This document shows, one piece after another, positions 47,801 to 55,112 of a stretch of DNA of 64,000 nt. The stretch comes from JBGANR01 sp044222225 (GTDB lineage: Bacteria; Actinomycetota; Actinomycetes; Mycobacteriales; Mycobacteriaceae). The DNA lies in NCBI GenBank assembly GCA_044222225.1, contig JBGANR010000006.1, positions 124,001 to 188,000 of the forward strand. The letters are read 5' to 3'. Within the stretch, counting starts at the first letter, position 1, and each line of letters begins with the position of its first letter. Under the pieces are notes generated by a model that had not been told where the DNA came from, did no database searches, and saw only the letters and a program-made list of their open reading frames with translations. Both the position numbers and the translations under genes were made by a program.

Positions 47801-49272
47801 ACGTCGCCGATCCCCGCGGCGCGGCGGGCGCGGGCGTCGACGGCGACCCGCGCACCGTCTGGACACCGCGGCCCGGCAGTCGGGATCCGGCCGTTCTGCG
47901 CATCCGGCTGCCGCGGCCCGAGCGTGTCACGGCACTGCGGATCACCCCGCCCGCCACGGCGTATCCGGCGCGGCCGACGCTCATCGCCGTCGATCTCGGC
48001 GACGGCAGGCAGGTCCGCGAGGTGCCGGCCGACGGCGTCGTGCGCCTGACGGGGGCGACGACGTCGCAGGTCACGGTCGTGATCCTCGATTCGGTCGACA
48101 CGCTCGACGTCAACTCGCTGGGCTTCGGCGAGCCCGCGCCTGCGGGTTTCGCGGAGGCGATTCCGCTCGGGCCCGGCGACGTTCCCGTGGCGCCGACGCC
48201 CGACCCGAACCGGATCGTCGACGTCGGTTGCGCGGACGGCCCTGTGTTGACGACTTCCGGGCTGACGGCGGCCGGGCGGACCGTCGCTTTCCGGCTCCGG
48301 GCGAACGCCGCCGACCTCGCCGCCGGCCGGGCCGTCACCGCGACGCCGTGCTCGGCCGAACCGGTGGCCCTACCGGCGGGCGAGGTCGCGCTGACGACCG
48401 CGGGCGGCGACGGGTTCGCCGTGACCGACGCGGAGCTGACCGCGGTCGGGACGCGCGCGCCGGCCGCTGCCCCGGCCCCCGCCACAACTGCGGCCCCGGC
48501 TCCGACTGCGGCTCCGGCCCCGACTGCGGTTCCAGCCCCGGCGGCGGCTCCGATCGAGTGGACGCCCGCCCGGCGCGTCGTCGACGTACCGGCGTCCGGC
48601 GTCGCCCGGGTGCTCGTCGTGCCGGAGGCGACGAATCCCGGCTGGCACGCGTCGCTCGACGGCGTGGAACTGACGCCCGTCACCGTCAGCGGCTGGCAGC
48701 AGGGCTGGGTCCTGCCGCCGGGGGCGTCCGGCCGCGTCGTGATGACCTTTCCGCTGGACCGGCCGTATCGCTGGGCGTTGTTCGGGGGCCTGGCGCTGCT
48801 GCCGATCGTGGTGCTGGCGGCTGTGCTGCCCGGTCGTCGCCGAGGCCGGGACATAGCACTCACCGCGCGACCGGAGAGCACCGACCGGCCCCGATCGTCG
48901 CGGCACGCCGGGCGAGGGCTCGCGGCGGTCGGCGTCGTCGCGGCGTGCGGGCTCGTCGGCGGCCCGGCGGGGGCGGCGCTCGGCATGATCGGCGCCGCCT
49001 GCGGGCTGCGCGGTGCGCCGTATCGCCGACCGGACGTTTTTGCCCTCGTCGCGGGCGGCGCGGCAGCGGCCTCGGCGTTTGCGCTGGCCAGAGGCCCGTG
49101 GCTGTCCGAAGCCGGCTACGCCGGCGCGTCCTGGCCGGCCCAGCTCGCGGCGCTCGTGGCCCTGGCGGCGGTCGGCGGCGCGGCCGTCTCCGGCAACGTG
49201 CCGGCGCCCCGGCGTCGTATCGGACGCCCTACAGCGTCGTCGCGACAATTATTGTCGCAACGACCCGTATAG
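44722..49272 (+). CDS. aftD: Arabinofuranosyltransferase AftD
   Basis: A GT-C membrane enzyme of about 1516 aa that adds arabinofuranose from decaprenyl-phospho-arabinose to arabinogalactan/LAM. The N-terminal multi-helix domain has the family start SPDTKLDLTADPVGFLARAA, NQAYGYFFPHGAFFAAGDLL and GWVTQRLWWALLLF (DUF3367-type). The large outer part contains discoidin-like carbohydrate-binding modules (AAFDGDPATSWLSGG, GVDGDPRTVWTPRP); C-terminal helices end the protein. No ATG, GTG or TTG lies in frame near the conserved N-terminus. CTG 44722, overlapping the DUF2613 stop, is the best start; GTG 44863 would cut the first helix. Odd features are a 33-bp in-frame tandem repeat (46086-46175) and an Ala/Pro repeat near 48470. 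Confidence 0.92.
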   Translation: MTEPDEPTPERHPSRRPGSALTEPDEHPRLRGKHESIRARGVAAIGAVCLVASFVQSPGLVSPDTKLDLTADPVGFLARAAHLWSSTAPLGQVQNQAYGYFFPHGAFFAAGDLLGLPGWVTQRLWWALLLFAGVLGVVRLAEALGVGRTGARILAGAAYAASPRVLLSLGAISSETLPIMLAPWVLLPLVVATSRPGGVRTGGLTRGGRLDPGRAPPTPRQLAARAVVAVALMGAVNAVATAAACLPAALWWLCHARSGQARWWRTSAWLVGLGALACLWWAVPLWLLGRVSPPFLDYIESSQTTTRWTGIAEALRGASAWTPHLAPENPVLLSQPAAILASGIVAALGLAGLAARGMPARGPLVVILLTGVVLLCLGYDGPLGSPIAEQVRTFLDAAGAPLRNVHKLEPALRIPLVLGLAHLLAAAPIPGNVRARRGLRNRRPAHWFAHPESRSVDSASSISAHPVDSASSISAHPVDSASSISPRPGALAALAGVALVVASSTVWTGSVAAPGAYRELPDHWRDAAAWLTAHSTPPTSADTPMRTLVVPGAPFAFQLWGRTRDEPLQPLAEAPWVSRDSIPLVPPAAIRALDVVQRALADGRAEPWLRATLAAQGIGFVALRADLDPSVARSSPPLLARQALVGAGLRRVAEFGSAVGPDRIDGVVTDDGLHPDLTAIEIYAVDDAVFPGTGPVVMPVDALPRIAGGPEAVTPGPALLASDAARAGLPPAPVTVTDTPTDREVDVGRVDHNASALRTADAGRRTQGRLPDYDTPDVPRTSARWLLAGRPGEVTVSASSSASDATQLGRVAPGSSPAAAFDGDPATSWLSGGLTSAVDQWLRLDFTRPQRNLAVTVTVGRGLGSPTTRILVRTPAGTTSAQVRTGEPTVVYAPRGEAAWIEVRSVGTENGSAGTQFAVAELALAVDAAPTPIARDVLVPAPPADAPVAGWRLRTELPGRGTCVEGPAQTQCAASLGIAPEERLARTLTVPAATSVTASLTVHARPGPTLSRLLATPGVLTASGAADVADPRGAAGAGVDGDPRTVWTPRPGSRDPAVLRIRLPRPERVTALRITPPATAYPARPTLIAVDLGDGRQVREVPADGVVRLTGATTSQVTVVILDSVDTLDVNSLGFGEPAPAGFAEAIPLGPGDVPVAPTPDPNRIVDVGCADGPVLTTSGLTAAGRTVAFRLRANAADLAAGRAVTATPCSAEPVALPAGEVALTTAGGDGFAVTDAELTAVGTRAPAAAPAPATTAAPAPTAAPAPTAVPAPAAAPIEWTPARRVVDVPASGVARVLVVPEATNPGWHASLDGVELTPVTVSGWQQGWVLPPGASGRVVMTFPLDRPYRWALFGGLALLPIVVLAAVLPGRRRGRDIALTARPESTDRPRSSRHAGRGLAAVGVVAACGLVGGPAGAALGMIGAACGLRGAPYRRPDVFALVAGGAAAASAFALARGPWLSEAGYAGASWPAQLAALVALAAVGGAAVSGNVPAPRRRIGRPTASSRQLLSQRPV
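46086..46175. repeat. 33-bp tandem repeat inside aftD, related to a dispersed motif
   Basis: CGATTCCGCAAGCTCCATCT begins at 46089, 46122 and 46155, period 33, encoding VDSASSIS three times. The 21-bp core recurs with one change at 27397-27417 and, inverted, at 58043-58063. A partial inverted copy (GCTTGCGGAATCG) lies at about 46034. Confidence 0.7.
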
Positions 49273-50387
49273 CCACCCGATATGACGCCGCCCCTCCGGC
49301 GTCGCAGCCGATCCCGCGCCGGCGACTCGACGAGCGCGTAGCTCACGGCCGCGACGCCGGTCGAAAGCCCGAGCGTCACCACCCACACGACGGCCGTCGA
49401 GCCGTGGAACGGCGGCACGCCGAGCAGCCCGAACACCGCGCCGAGCACCGCGACGTGCCAGATGAAGATGCCGTACGACCAGCGGCCGAGCGCCTGCAGC
49501 GGCGCCGACGCCAACAGCCGATGCCGGCCGTCGCCGAGCACCAGCGGCGTCAGCAGTCCGGCGGCGGCGACGGCACCGAGCACGATCTTCATCACGAACT
49601 GCTCGGGGCCGACGTCGCCGAGACCCGTCGGCCCGGCCAGCGGCGTACAGGCGGCCGCGTAGGCAAGCGCGGCCACGGGCCAGGCGAATCGGGCACGCAC
49701 CGGCCGGCGACCGGTCCGTTCCGTCTGCAGTTCGGCGAGCACCATCCCGACGACGAACCACAACAGATGCCCGGGAAGCCAGTTCTTCGGCTCGACGCCC
49801 GGGACGGCCAGACCCGCGGCCAGCGGTCCCCAGGCGAGCGAGGCCAGCCCGACGCCGGCGAGCACCGGCACCCGCCGCCGCACCGGCACGCGGGCGAGGG
49901 CCGCACCGAACAGCGGCAGCACCAGATAGAAGGTCACTTCGACGGACAGGCTCCACAGCTGCGTGAGCCCGGGTGTCAGGACGCCGGGCACGTAGACCTG
50001 GGTGAGGGTGAGGTGCGCGAACCACTCGGCGGGCGTCGCCGACCGCGCCGGCGGGAACAACGCGAGCACGACGATCACGCAGCACAGATACGCCGGCAGG
50101 ATCCGGACCGCGCGATGCGTCAGATATCGGCGCGCATTCGGCCGGGGGCCGGCGTCCCGGGCCGCCGCGGCATGGGGGCGCCACAGGAGGAATCCCGACA
50201 GCGCGAAGAACACCGCGACGGACAGGTCGAGGCGTCCGGCGAACCGCCCAAACACCGAATCGTCGACGGCGGCCGTCTGGAAAGCGACATGCGTCGTCGC
50301 CACTCCGATCGCCGCCACGGCCCGCACGCCCTCCAGCGGCGCGCTGAACCCCGTTCCCCTCGCGTCAACGCTCGCGGAATCGACCAT
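49116..50387 (-). CDS. Acyltransferase-3 family membrane protein
   Basis: A protein of 423 aa with about ten membrane helices. OafA/YrhL-type motifs: FSAPLEGVRAVAAIGVATTH (family R and H residues), LDLSVAVFFALSGFLLWRP, RRYLTHRAVRILPAYLCCVI and QLWSLSVEVTFYLVLPLFGA. It would transfer an acyl group, e.g. acetyl or succinyl, to an envelope sugar. The relative Rv0228 sits in the same neighbourhood in M. tuberculosis. Homology should end near SYALVESPARDRLRRRR; the last 45 or so residues run antisense into the end of aftD (157-base overlap) and look like read-through. Confidence 0.85.
   Translation of the reverse strand: MVDSASVDARGTGFSAPLEGVRAVAAIGVATTHVAFQTAAVDDSVFGRFAGRLDLSVAVFFALSGFLLWRPHAAAARDAGPRPNARRYLTHRAVRILPAYLCCVIVVLALFPPARSATPAEWFAHLTLTQVYVPGVLTPGLTQLWSLSVEVTFYLVLPLFGAALARVPVRRRVPVLAGVGLASLAWGPLAAGLAVPGVEPKNWLPGHLLWFVVGMVLAELQTERTGRRPVRARFAWPVAALAYAAACTPLAGPTGLGDVGPEQFVMKIVLGAVAAAGLLTPLVLGDGRHRLLASAPLQALGRWSYGIFIWHVAVLGAVFGLLGVPPFHGSTAVVWVVTLGLSTGVAAVSYALVESPARDRLRRRRGGVISGGYTGRCDNNCRDDAVGRPIRRRGAGTLPETAAPPTAARATSAASWAGQDAPA
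49236..49264. terminator. Hairpin in the aftD/acyltransferase overlap
   Basis: Arms 49236-49249 and 49251-49264 pair at 13 of 14 positions around one T (core GCGACAAT-T-ATTGTCGC). It ends 5 bases before the aftD stop, and could slow or end both transcripts. Confidence 0.5.
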
Positions 50388-50453
50388 CGCTGATGAATCT
50401 ACGTCGTTTCGCGGCTGTTAGCCTTCAACGAGGTCCACGACGCCGCCCGATCC

Positions 50454-50503
50454 ACTGATGGCCGCTGCCGCGGCGGGAACTGATAGCCGCTGCCGCGGCG
50501 GGA
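50454..50503 (+). repeat. 25-bp tandem duplication before the DUF3068 gene
   Basis: Units 50454-50478 and 50479-50503 (ACTGATRGCCGCTGCCGCGG...) differ at one base. They sit just before the AGAGGAGG ribosome-binding site and change promoter-to-start spacing. Confidence 0.65.
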
Positions 50504-50515
50504 AGAGGAGGCCAC

Positions 50516-51967
50516 ATGGCGGCACCCGGCCGGGTCAAGACGGTCGTCGGCGCCGCCGCTGTGGCCGTCGGCGTCGCGCTGCTCGTCATCGCCGCCGCGA
50601 TCCCACTGTGGATCGCCCCGAATCTGACGAAGACCCCCCTCGACCTCGACGTCACCACCGTCTCGCGCTCCGAGGCCGCCCCGGGAGCCACCGGCGATGC
50701 CGCCCGCTATCCCGCGCAGGTCCTCGATCGCTGCTCACTGACCGGCCGCCGGGCCGTCGTGACGCCGGCGGAGGTCACGGCGCAGCGCCGGGTCATCGTC
50801 GTCGAACCGTCCGATTCCGAGCGGATGACGCTGCAGGCCGGCCAGGTGGTCAAGATCGACGCGCTGCTCAAGGACGGCAAGCGCGTCGAGCCGACGCTCC
50901 CGGGCGAGGGCCAGTCGATCCTCTGCGACAGCGCGCTGCTCACCGCGACCATCGACACGACGACCATCGACCGCATCTCGGCCCTGCCCAAGCGGGGACA
51001 GTCCTCGTTGCGCACCGAGGAGCGCGCCGACGAGGGTGGCGTCGTCGACATCGAGGACCGGCGCGGCCTGCAGTACAAGTTCCCGTTCGACGTCCGCGCG
51101 TCGCGGAACTACACCTACTTCGACCTCACCTCGCGCACGCCGCAGAGCCTGCAGTTCGTCGAGGAGACGACCGTCCAGGGCCTGCGTGTGCTGCATTACA
51201 GCCAGGCCATCGCGCCGGTGCGGCTGTCGGACCTGCCCAGCGCGGACGACGCGCCGGCGCTCGGCACGACGCTCACGATGCCCGCGCGCTGGTGGGGCCT
51301 GCCCAAGCTGACGCCGCGCACCGCCGAGAACTCCGTGAGCATGGTCCGCTGGGCGCAGACGACCCGCGACCTGTGGGTCGAGCCCGCCACCGGCACCATC
51401 GTCAAGGGTTCCGAGCACGTCCACCAGTACTACGCGTCGTACGATCCGGGCACCGACCCGCTCGTGCCCGCCGACTTCCAGCTGACGGCGCTCAAGATGA
51501 CGGCGACCTTCGACGACGAGACCCAACGCTCGCAGGCGAACGTGGCGCGTACGGGCGCCGACCAGATCACGCTGCTCGGCACGACGCTGCCGATCGCCGT
51601 CGGCGCGGCCGGCGGCGTGTTGCTGCTGGTGGGGGCCGCGTTCCTCATCATGGGCGGCCGGGACGAGGCGAGCGCGCTGCGCGGTCGCCGCCGGGGCCCG
51701 CCGATGCCCGCGCCGGCGACGGCTCCGTTCGGCGAGAACGTCCGGCGACGGGTGCCGAGCGACGCGCCCCGCCTCGACGAGTACGAGCCGTATCACCCGC
51801 CGGCGCCCAAGCGGCCGGTCCAGGCGGACTGGCCGGTCGATCCGCACGGACCGGTCGGTTCGGCCGGTGCTGTCGGTGCGCCGGAGGTCCCGCGGGCCGA
51901 CGACCGCTCTTGGCCCGCGTCTCCTCCGCAGTCGACCGGCAGGCACCGCAAGCCCGGCCGGCCTTAG
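50516..51967 (+). CDS. DUF3068 membrane protein (Rv0227c-like)
   Basis: A protein of 483 aa from ATG 50516. An N-terminal helix (VVGAAAVAVGVALLVIAAAI) is followed by a long extracytoplasmic domain (about 30-355) with DLDVTTVSRSEAAPG, YKFPFDVRASRNYTYFDLTS and VKGSEHVHQYYASY. A second helix (LPIAVGAAGGVLLLVGAAFL) and a cytoplasmic Pro/Arg tail follow. This is the DUF3068 layout of the envelope protein Rv0227c, part of the conserved arabinan-linked cluster. The biochemical function is unknown. The next gene starts 3 bases after its stop, suggesting a pair. Confidence 0.88.
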   Translation: MAAPGRVKTVVGAAAVAVGVALLVIAAAIPLWIAPNLTKTPLDLDVTTVSRSEAAPGATGDAARYPAQVLDRCSLTGRRAVVTPAEVTAQRRVIVVEPSDSERMTLQAGQVVKIDALLKDGKRVEPTLPGEGQSILCDSALLTATIDTTTIDRISALPKRGQSSLRTEERADEGGVVDIEDRRGLQYKFPFDVRASRNYTYFDLTSRTPQSLQFVEETTVQGLRVLHYSQAIAPVRLSDLPSADDAPALGTTLTMPARWWGLPKLTPRTAENSVSMVRWAQTTRDLWVEPATGTIVKGSEHVHQYYASYDPGTDPLVPADFQLTALKMTATFDDETQRSQANVARTGADQITLLGTTLPIAVGAAGGVLLLVGAAFLIMGGRDEASALRGRRRGPPMPAPATAPFGENVRRRVPSDAPRLDEYEPYHPPAPKRPVQADWPVDPHGPVGSAGAVGAPEVPRADDRSWPASPPQSTGRHRKPGRP

Positions 51968-51970
51968 GCG

Positions 51971-53821
51971 GTGGCGCGGCCGGACCGCGTCCGACGCGGC
52001 AGGCACCGGCGCGTCGGCCTCACGCGGCGGGTATCGCGGACCTGGGCCCTGCCGGCCTGGACCGCATCGCTGACCGCGGTCGAACTCGCGCAGCTCGCCC
52101 ACCCCGGCCACCTGCTGGTCCGCGACGCCGTCTCCACCCCGCGGACGTTCCCGACGGCATCGGCCCTCGGACTCGGCGACGCTCCCCCGCGCGCCGTCCC
52201 GCAGGAATGGCTGCTGGTGATACTCACCACGGTCGTCGACGGCGGGGTCGTCGTGCGGGTCCTGCTTGCAGCGAGTCTCATCGCGGCCGGCATCGGTTTC
52301 GGCCGCCTCGCCGCCGCCGTCGTCCCCCGCGCACGCCTTGCCGGGACGCTGGCCGCCGCGACCGTCGGAATCTGGAATCCCTTTGTCGCAGAACGACTTT
52401 CGCAGGGACACTGGTCGTTGCTCGCGAGCCTCGCGGCGCTGCCGTGGCTGACACTGGCGGCCCTGCGGCTGTGCGCCGACCGCCGCGCCACCCCGACGCC
52501 GGTCGTCTCGATCGGCCTGTGGTCGGCCGTCGCGGGGCTGACGCCCACCGGCTCGCTGCTCGCCGCCGCGGTACTGCTGGCCTTCCTCCCCCGCGCGCTG
52601 CGCCGCACGACGACCCCCGGCGGCGGCACGCGACATCGCCGGATTCTGGGAGCGGCGGTCCTGTGGCTCGCGACGGCCGCACCGTGGCTGACGGCCGCGG
52701 CCCTCGGCGGCGGCGCCACGACGGCGTCGGCCCGGTCCGCCGAGCTGTTCGCCGGCCGCGCCGAGCCCGGGTTGGGAACACTCGGCTCGCTCGCCGGGCT
52801 CGGCGGCATCTGGAACGCCGACGCCGTGCCCGGCAGTCGCACGACCCCGTGGGCGGCGGTAGCCACGGCCGTCCTGCTGACGGTCGTCGCCGCCGGCGGT
52901 GTGGCGCTCGGCCGCGCGGCCGGCGGCCGGCCGGGCCTGCGGGGCCGCGTCGCCCCGTCGGTACCGGGCCGGACCGAGCTTGGCCGGGGCCGGCCACTGC
53001 GTCCGGTCTGGGCACTGGCCGCCGCCGGAATCCTGCTGCCGGCGCTGGCCGCGACGGCACCCGGGCTCGTCGTGGCCGGTTGGGCCGTCGAGACCATCCC
53101 GGGCGCCGCGCTGTTCCGCGACACGCAGAAATGGGTCGCGCTCGCCGTCCCGGCGTACGCGATCACGGCCGCGGCGGCGACCGGGGCGATCGCGGCCCGA
53201 CTTGGCCGAGGTCGTGTGGCCAGAAACGGTCGGGTCGTCCGGCTGGCTGCCGGGGCCACGATCGTCACCGCCGTCATCGCACCGCTCCCCGACCTCGTCG
53301 CACTCGACGCCCTACGGCCCGTCGCCTATCCACCCGGCTGGGTCGCGACGGCCGGCTCCGTCCGAGGTCCCGGCGACGCGCTCCTGCTGCCCGCTGGACA
53401 GATCCGGCGTTATTCGTTCGCGCACGCCCCCGCGGTCGATCCGCTTCCGCGGCTGCTGCGGGTCGACACCCTGACCGACACCGCGCTGCGGGTCGACGGC
53501 GTCCTCGTCGACGACGCCCCCGACAGCAGGGCCGCCCGGGCTCGCCGCGCGGCGGCCGCTCCGGACGGCGCGGTCGCCCTCGCCGCCCTCGGCGTCGGCT
53601 GGGTGGTGGTCGAAGGCGAACCGCCGCCACTGCCCGCCGGCCTCGAAATCGCTTCTGCGACAAGCGGACTCACCGTGTACGCCGTTCCCGGCCCGATCAC
53701 CGGCCACACACCGGACGCCGCGCGACGCGCGGCCGCGATCGCCGCCCATCTGGCCTGGATCGCCGTCGGCCTCGGCTGCGCGGCATCGGCCCTGCGCACC
53801 CGGCGGCGAAAACTACGCTGA
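51971..53821 (+). CDS. Polytopic membrane protein (Rv0226c-like), putative GT-C-type
   Basis: A protein of 616 aa from GTG 51971. It has about ten to twelve membrane helices with a GT-C-like look: LPAWTASLTAVELAQLAHPG, LTTVVDGGVVVRVLLAASLI, the loop IWNPFVAERLSQGHWSLLAS and ALFRDTQKWVALAVPAYAIT. A small extracytoplasmic C-terminal domain follows (RVDTLTDTALRVDGVLVDDA). It matches Rv0226c in position and plan. WNPFVAERLSQGHW is the kind of loop conserved in these proteins, but glycosyl transfer is not shown. Its stop lies inside repeat copy C. Confidence 0.82.
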   Translation: MARPDRVRRGRHRRVGLTRRVSRTWALPAWTASLTAVELAQLAHPGHLLVRDAVSTPRTFPTASALGLGDAPPRAVPQEWLLVILTTVVDGGVVVRVLLAASLIAAGIGFGRLAAAVVPRARLAGTLAAATVGIWNPFVAERLSQGHWSLLASLAALPWLTLAALRLCADRRATPTPVVSIGLWSAVAGLTPTGSLLAAAVLLAFLPRALRRTTTPGGGTRHRRILGAAVLWLATAAPWLTAAALGGGATTASARSAELFAGRAEPGLGTLGSLAGLGGIWNADAVPGSRTTPWAAVATAVLLTVVAAGGVALGRAAGGRPGLRGRVAPSVPGRTELGRGRPLRPVWALAAAGILLPALAATAPGLVVAGWAVETIPGAALFRDTQKWVALAVPAYAITAAAATGAIAARLGRGRVARNGRVVRLAAGATIVTAVIAPLPDLVALDALRPVAYPPGWVATAGSVRGPGDALLLPAGQIRRYSFAHAPAVDPLPRLLRVDTLTDTALRVDGVLVDDAPDSRAARARRAAAAPDGAVALAALGVGWVVVEGEPPPLPAGLEIASATSGLTVYAVPGPITGHTPDAARRAAAIAAHLAWIAVGLGCAASALRTRRRKLR

Positions 53822-53875
53822 GCAGGGCTTCGCGACGTATATCGCCGCGTCCGTCCGCTCAGCAACAGGTACTGG
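53818..53875. repeat. ATAT-centred palindromic repeat, copy C
   Basis: CTGAGCAGGGCTTCGCGACG, then TATATCGCCGCGTC, and CTCAGCAACAGGTACTGG fill the gap between two converging genes. The reverse complement of copy B (55333) shares GGGCTTCGCGACG-ATATC-GCCGCGT. The right end ACAGGTACTGG is shared with copy A. Confidence 0.7.
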
Positions 53876-55030
53876 TCAGTATCGGGACGGCCGCGGCTCG
53901 TCGCCGACCAATCCGCCGATCCGGCGCCCGTCCGCGGCGGCCTCGAGGACCTCGCCGACGCGCCGGGCCGTCGACCCCCACGAGAACTCCGCCGCTCGCC
54001 GACGCGCCTTGCGCCCCATGGCGATTCGCATCGCGTCGTCGGCCAGCAGGTCCGCGACGGCCGCGACGAGTCCGTCCCGGTCGCCGACCAGCGTCCCGGT
54101 CACACCGTCGACGACGGAATCGGTCAAGCCGCGCGACGCCCGGTAGCCGACGGTCGGCACCCCGTGCTGGGCGGCCTCGATGACGGCGATCCCCCACCCC
54201 TCGGTGGTCGACGGCATCAGATGCACGAGTGCGCCGGCCAGCAGGTCGTGCTTGCGCTCATCGTCGACGTGGCCGTGGAAGACGACGCGGTCGGCGATGC
54301 CCAGCTCCCGCGCGCGCCGGCGCAACTTCGGCGCCCACCAGCCGCCGCCGACGACGTCGAGCGTCGTCCCCGGCAGTGCGGCGACGACGGCCAGCGCGTC
54401 CTCGATCCGCTTGTGCGGCACGAGCCTGGAGAGCACGACGAGCCGGCCGGGCCGAGGTTCGACGGCCGGCGCCGGAGCCGGATCGACGCCCGCCCGGACG
54501 ACGGCGACCCGTGAGCCGTCGATACCGAGGTCCGCGAGATCCTCCGCCGACGGCAGCGACACCGTCAGATACTGGCTGCGACGATGCAGCCACGGCGAGA
54601 GCCGGGACTCGACGAACCAGCCGATCCGCCCCAGCGCACGTCCGGCGACCGGCCACTGCGCCCGGTGGCAGTGATGAACCAGGACGACGACGCGCCGGGC
54701 CACCAGCCGCGCCCCGAACGGCACCCCGTTCTGCGTGTCGACCACGACGTCCGGCCGGAAACCCGCGAGCGGCCCCGCGCCAATCCGCCCGGCGATCAGC
54801 GCCGCGATCGCGCGCGGGTAGACGGTCAACCTGCCGCCGGCACGCAGGAACGTCATCCCGTCCCGACTCTCGACGCGCGGCGCCCCCGGGTAGGCGGCCG
54901 TCACGTAGACGACCTCGCAGCCCGCCGCCGCCAGTTCCGCCCCGACGCGCTCCAGATACAGCTCGCTGCCGCCGCCCTGCGGATGCCCGGTGTCTCGCCA
55001 ACACAGCAGCAACACCCGACGGACGCTCAC
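53876..55030 (-). CDS. Glycosyltransferase family 4 (GT-B, Rv0225-like)
   Basis: A protein of 384 aa from GTG 55030. N-terminal acceptor half: RVLLLCWRDTGHPQGGGSEL with the glycine-rich GGGSE turn, VVVDTQNGVPFGARL and VVVLVHHCHRAQWPV. C-terminal nucleotide-sugar half: LVVLSRLVPHKRIEDALAVV, FHGHVDDERKHDLLAGALVH and the EX7E motif region MPSTTEGWGIAVIEAAQHGV. Cytosolic; it uses a nucleotide-activated sugar, possibly in mannan or arabinan precursor synthesis. Divergent from the methyltransferase gene, as Rv0225 and Rv0224c are neighbours. Confidence 0.9.
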   Translation of the reverse strand: MSVRRVLLLCWRDTGHPQGGGSELYLERVGAELAAAGCEVVYVTAAYPGAPRVESRDGMTFLRAGGRLTVYPRAIAALIAGRIGAGPLAGFRPDVVVDTQNGVPFGARLVARRVVVLVHHCHRAQWPVAGRALGRIGWFVESRLSPWLHRRSQYLTVSLPSAEDLADLGIDGSRVAVVRAGVDPAPAPAVEPRPGRLVVLSRLVPHKRIEDALAVVAALPGTTLDVVGGGWWAPKLRRRARELGIADRVVFHGHVDDERKHDLLAGALVHLMPSTTEGWGIAVIEAAQHGVPTVGYRASRGLTDSVVDGVTGTLVGDRDGLVAAVADLLADDAMRIAMGRKARRRAAEFSWGSTARRVGEVLEAAADGRRIGGLVGDEPRPSRY

Positions 55031-55112
55031 GCGCCCGAGACTACCGCCGCACCCCGGCGCATCCGTGCTGGGCGACGCGTCCGCGTGCCGATCGCAGCCG
55101 TAGGCTCGGCGC

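Noticed and set aside
48470..48545. Ala/Pro repeat in aftD as a foreign insertion
   Set aside because: A simple codon-level expansion (APAPTAAPAPT) typical of linkers between extracytoplasmic domains.
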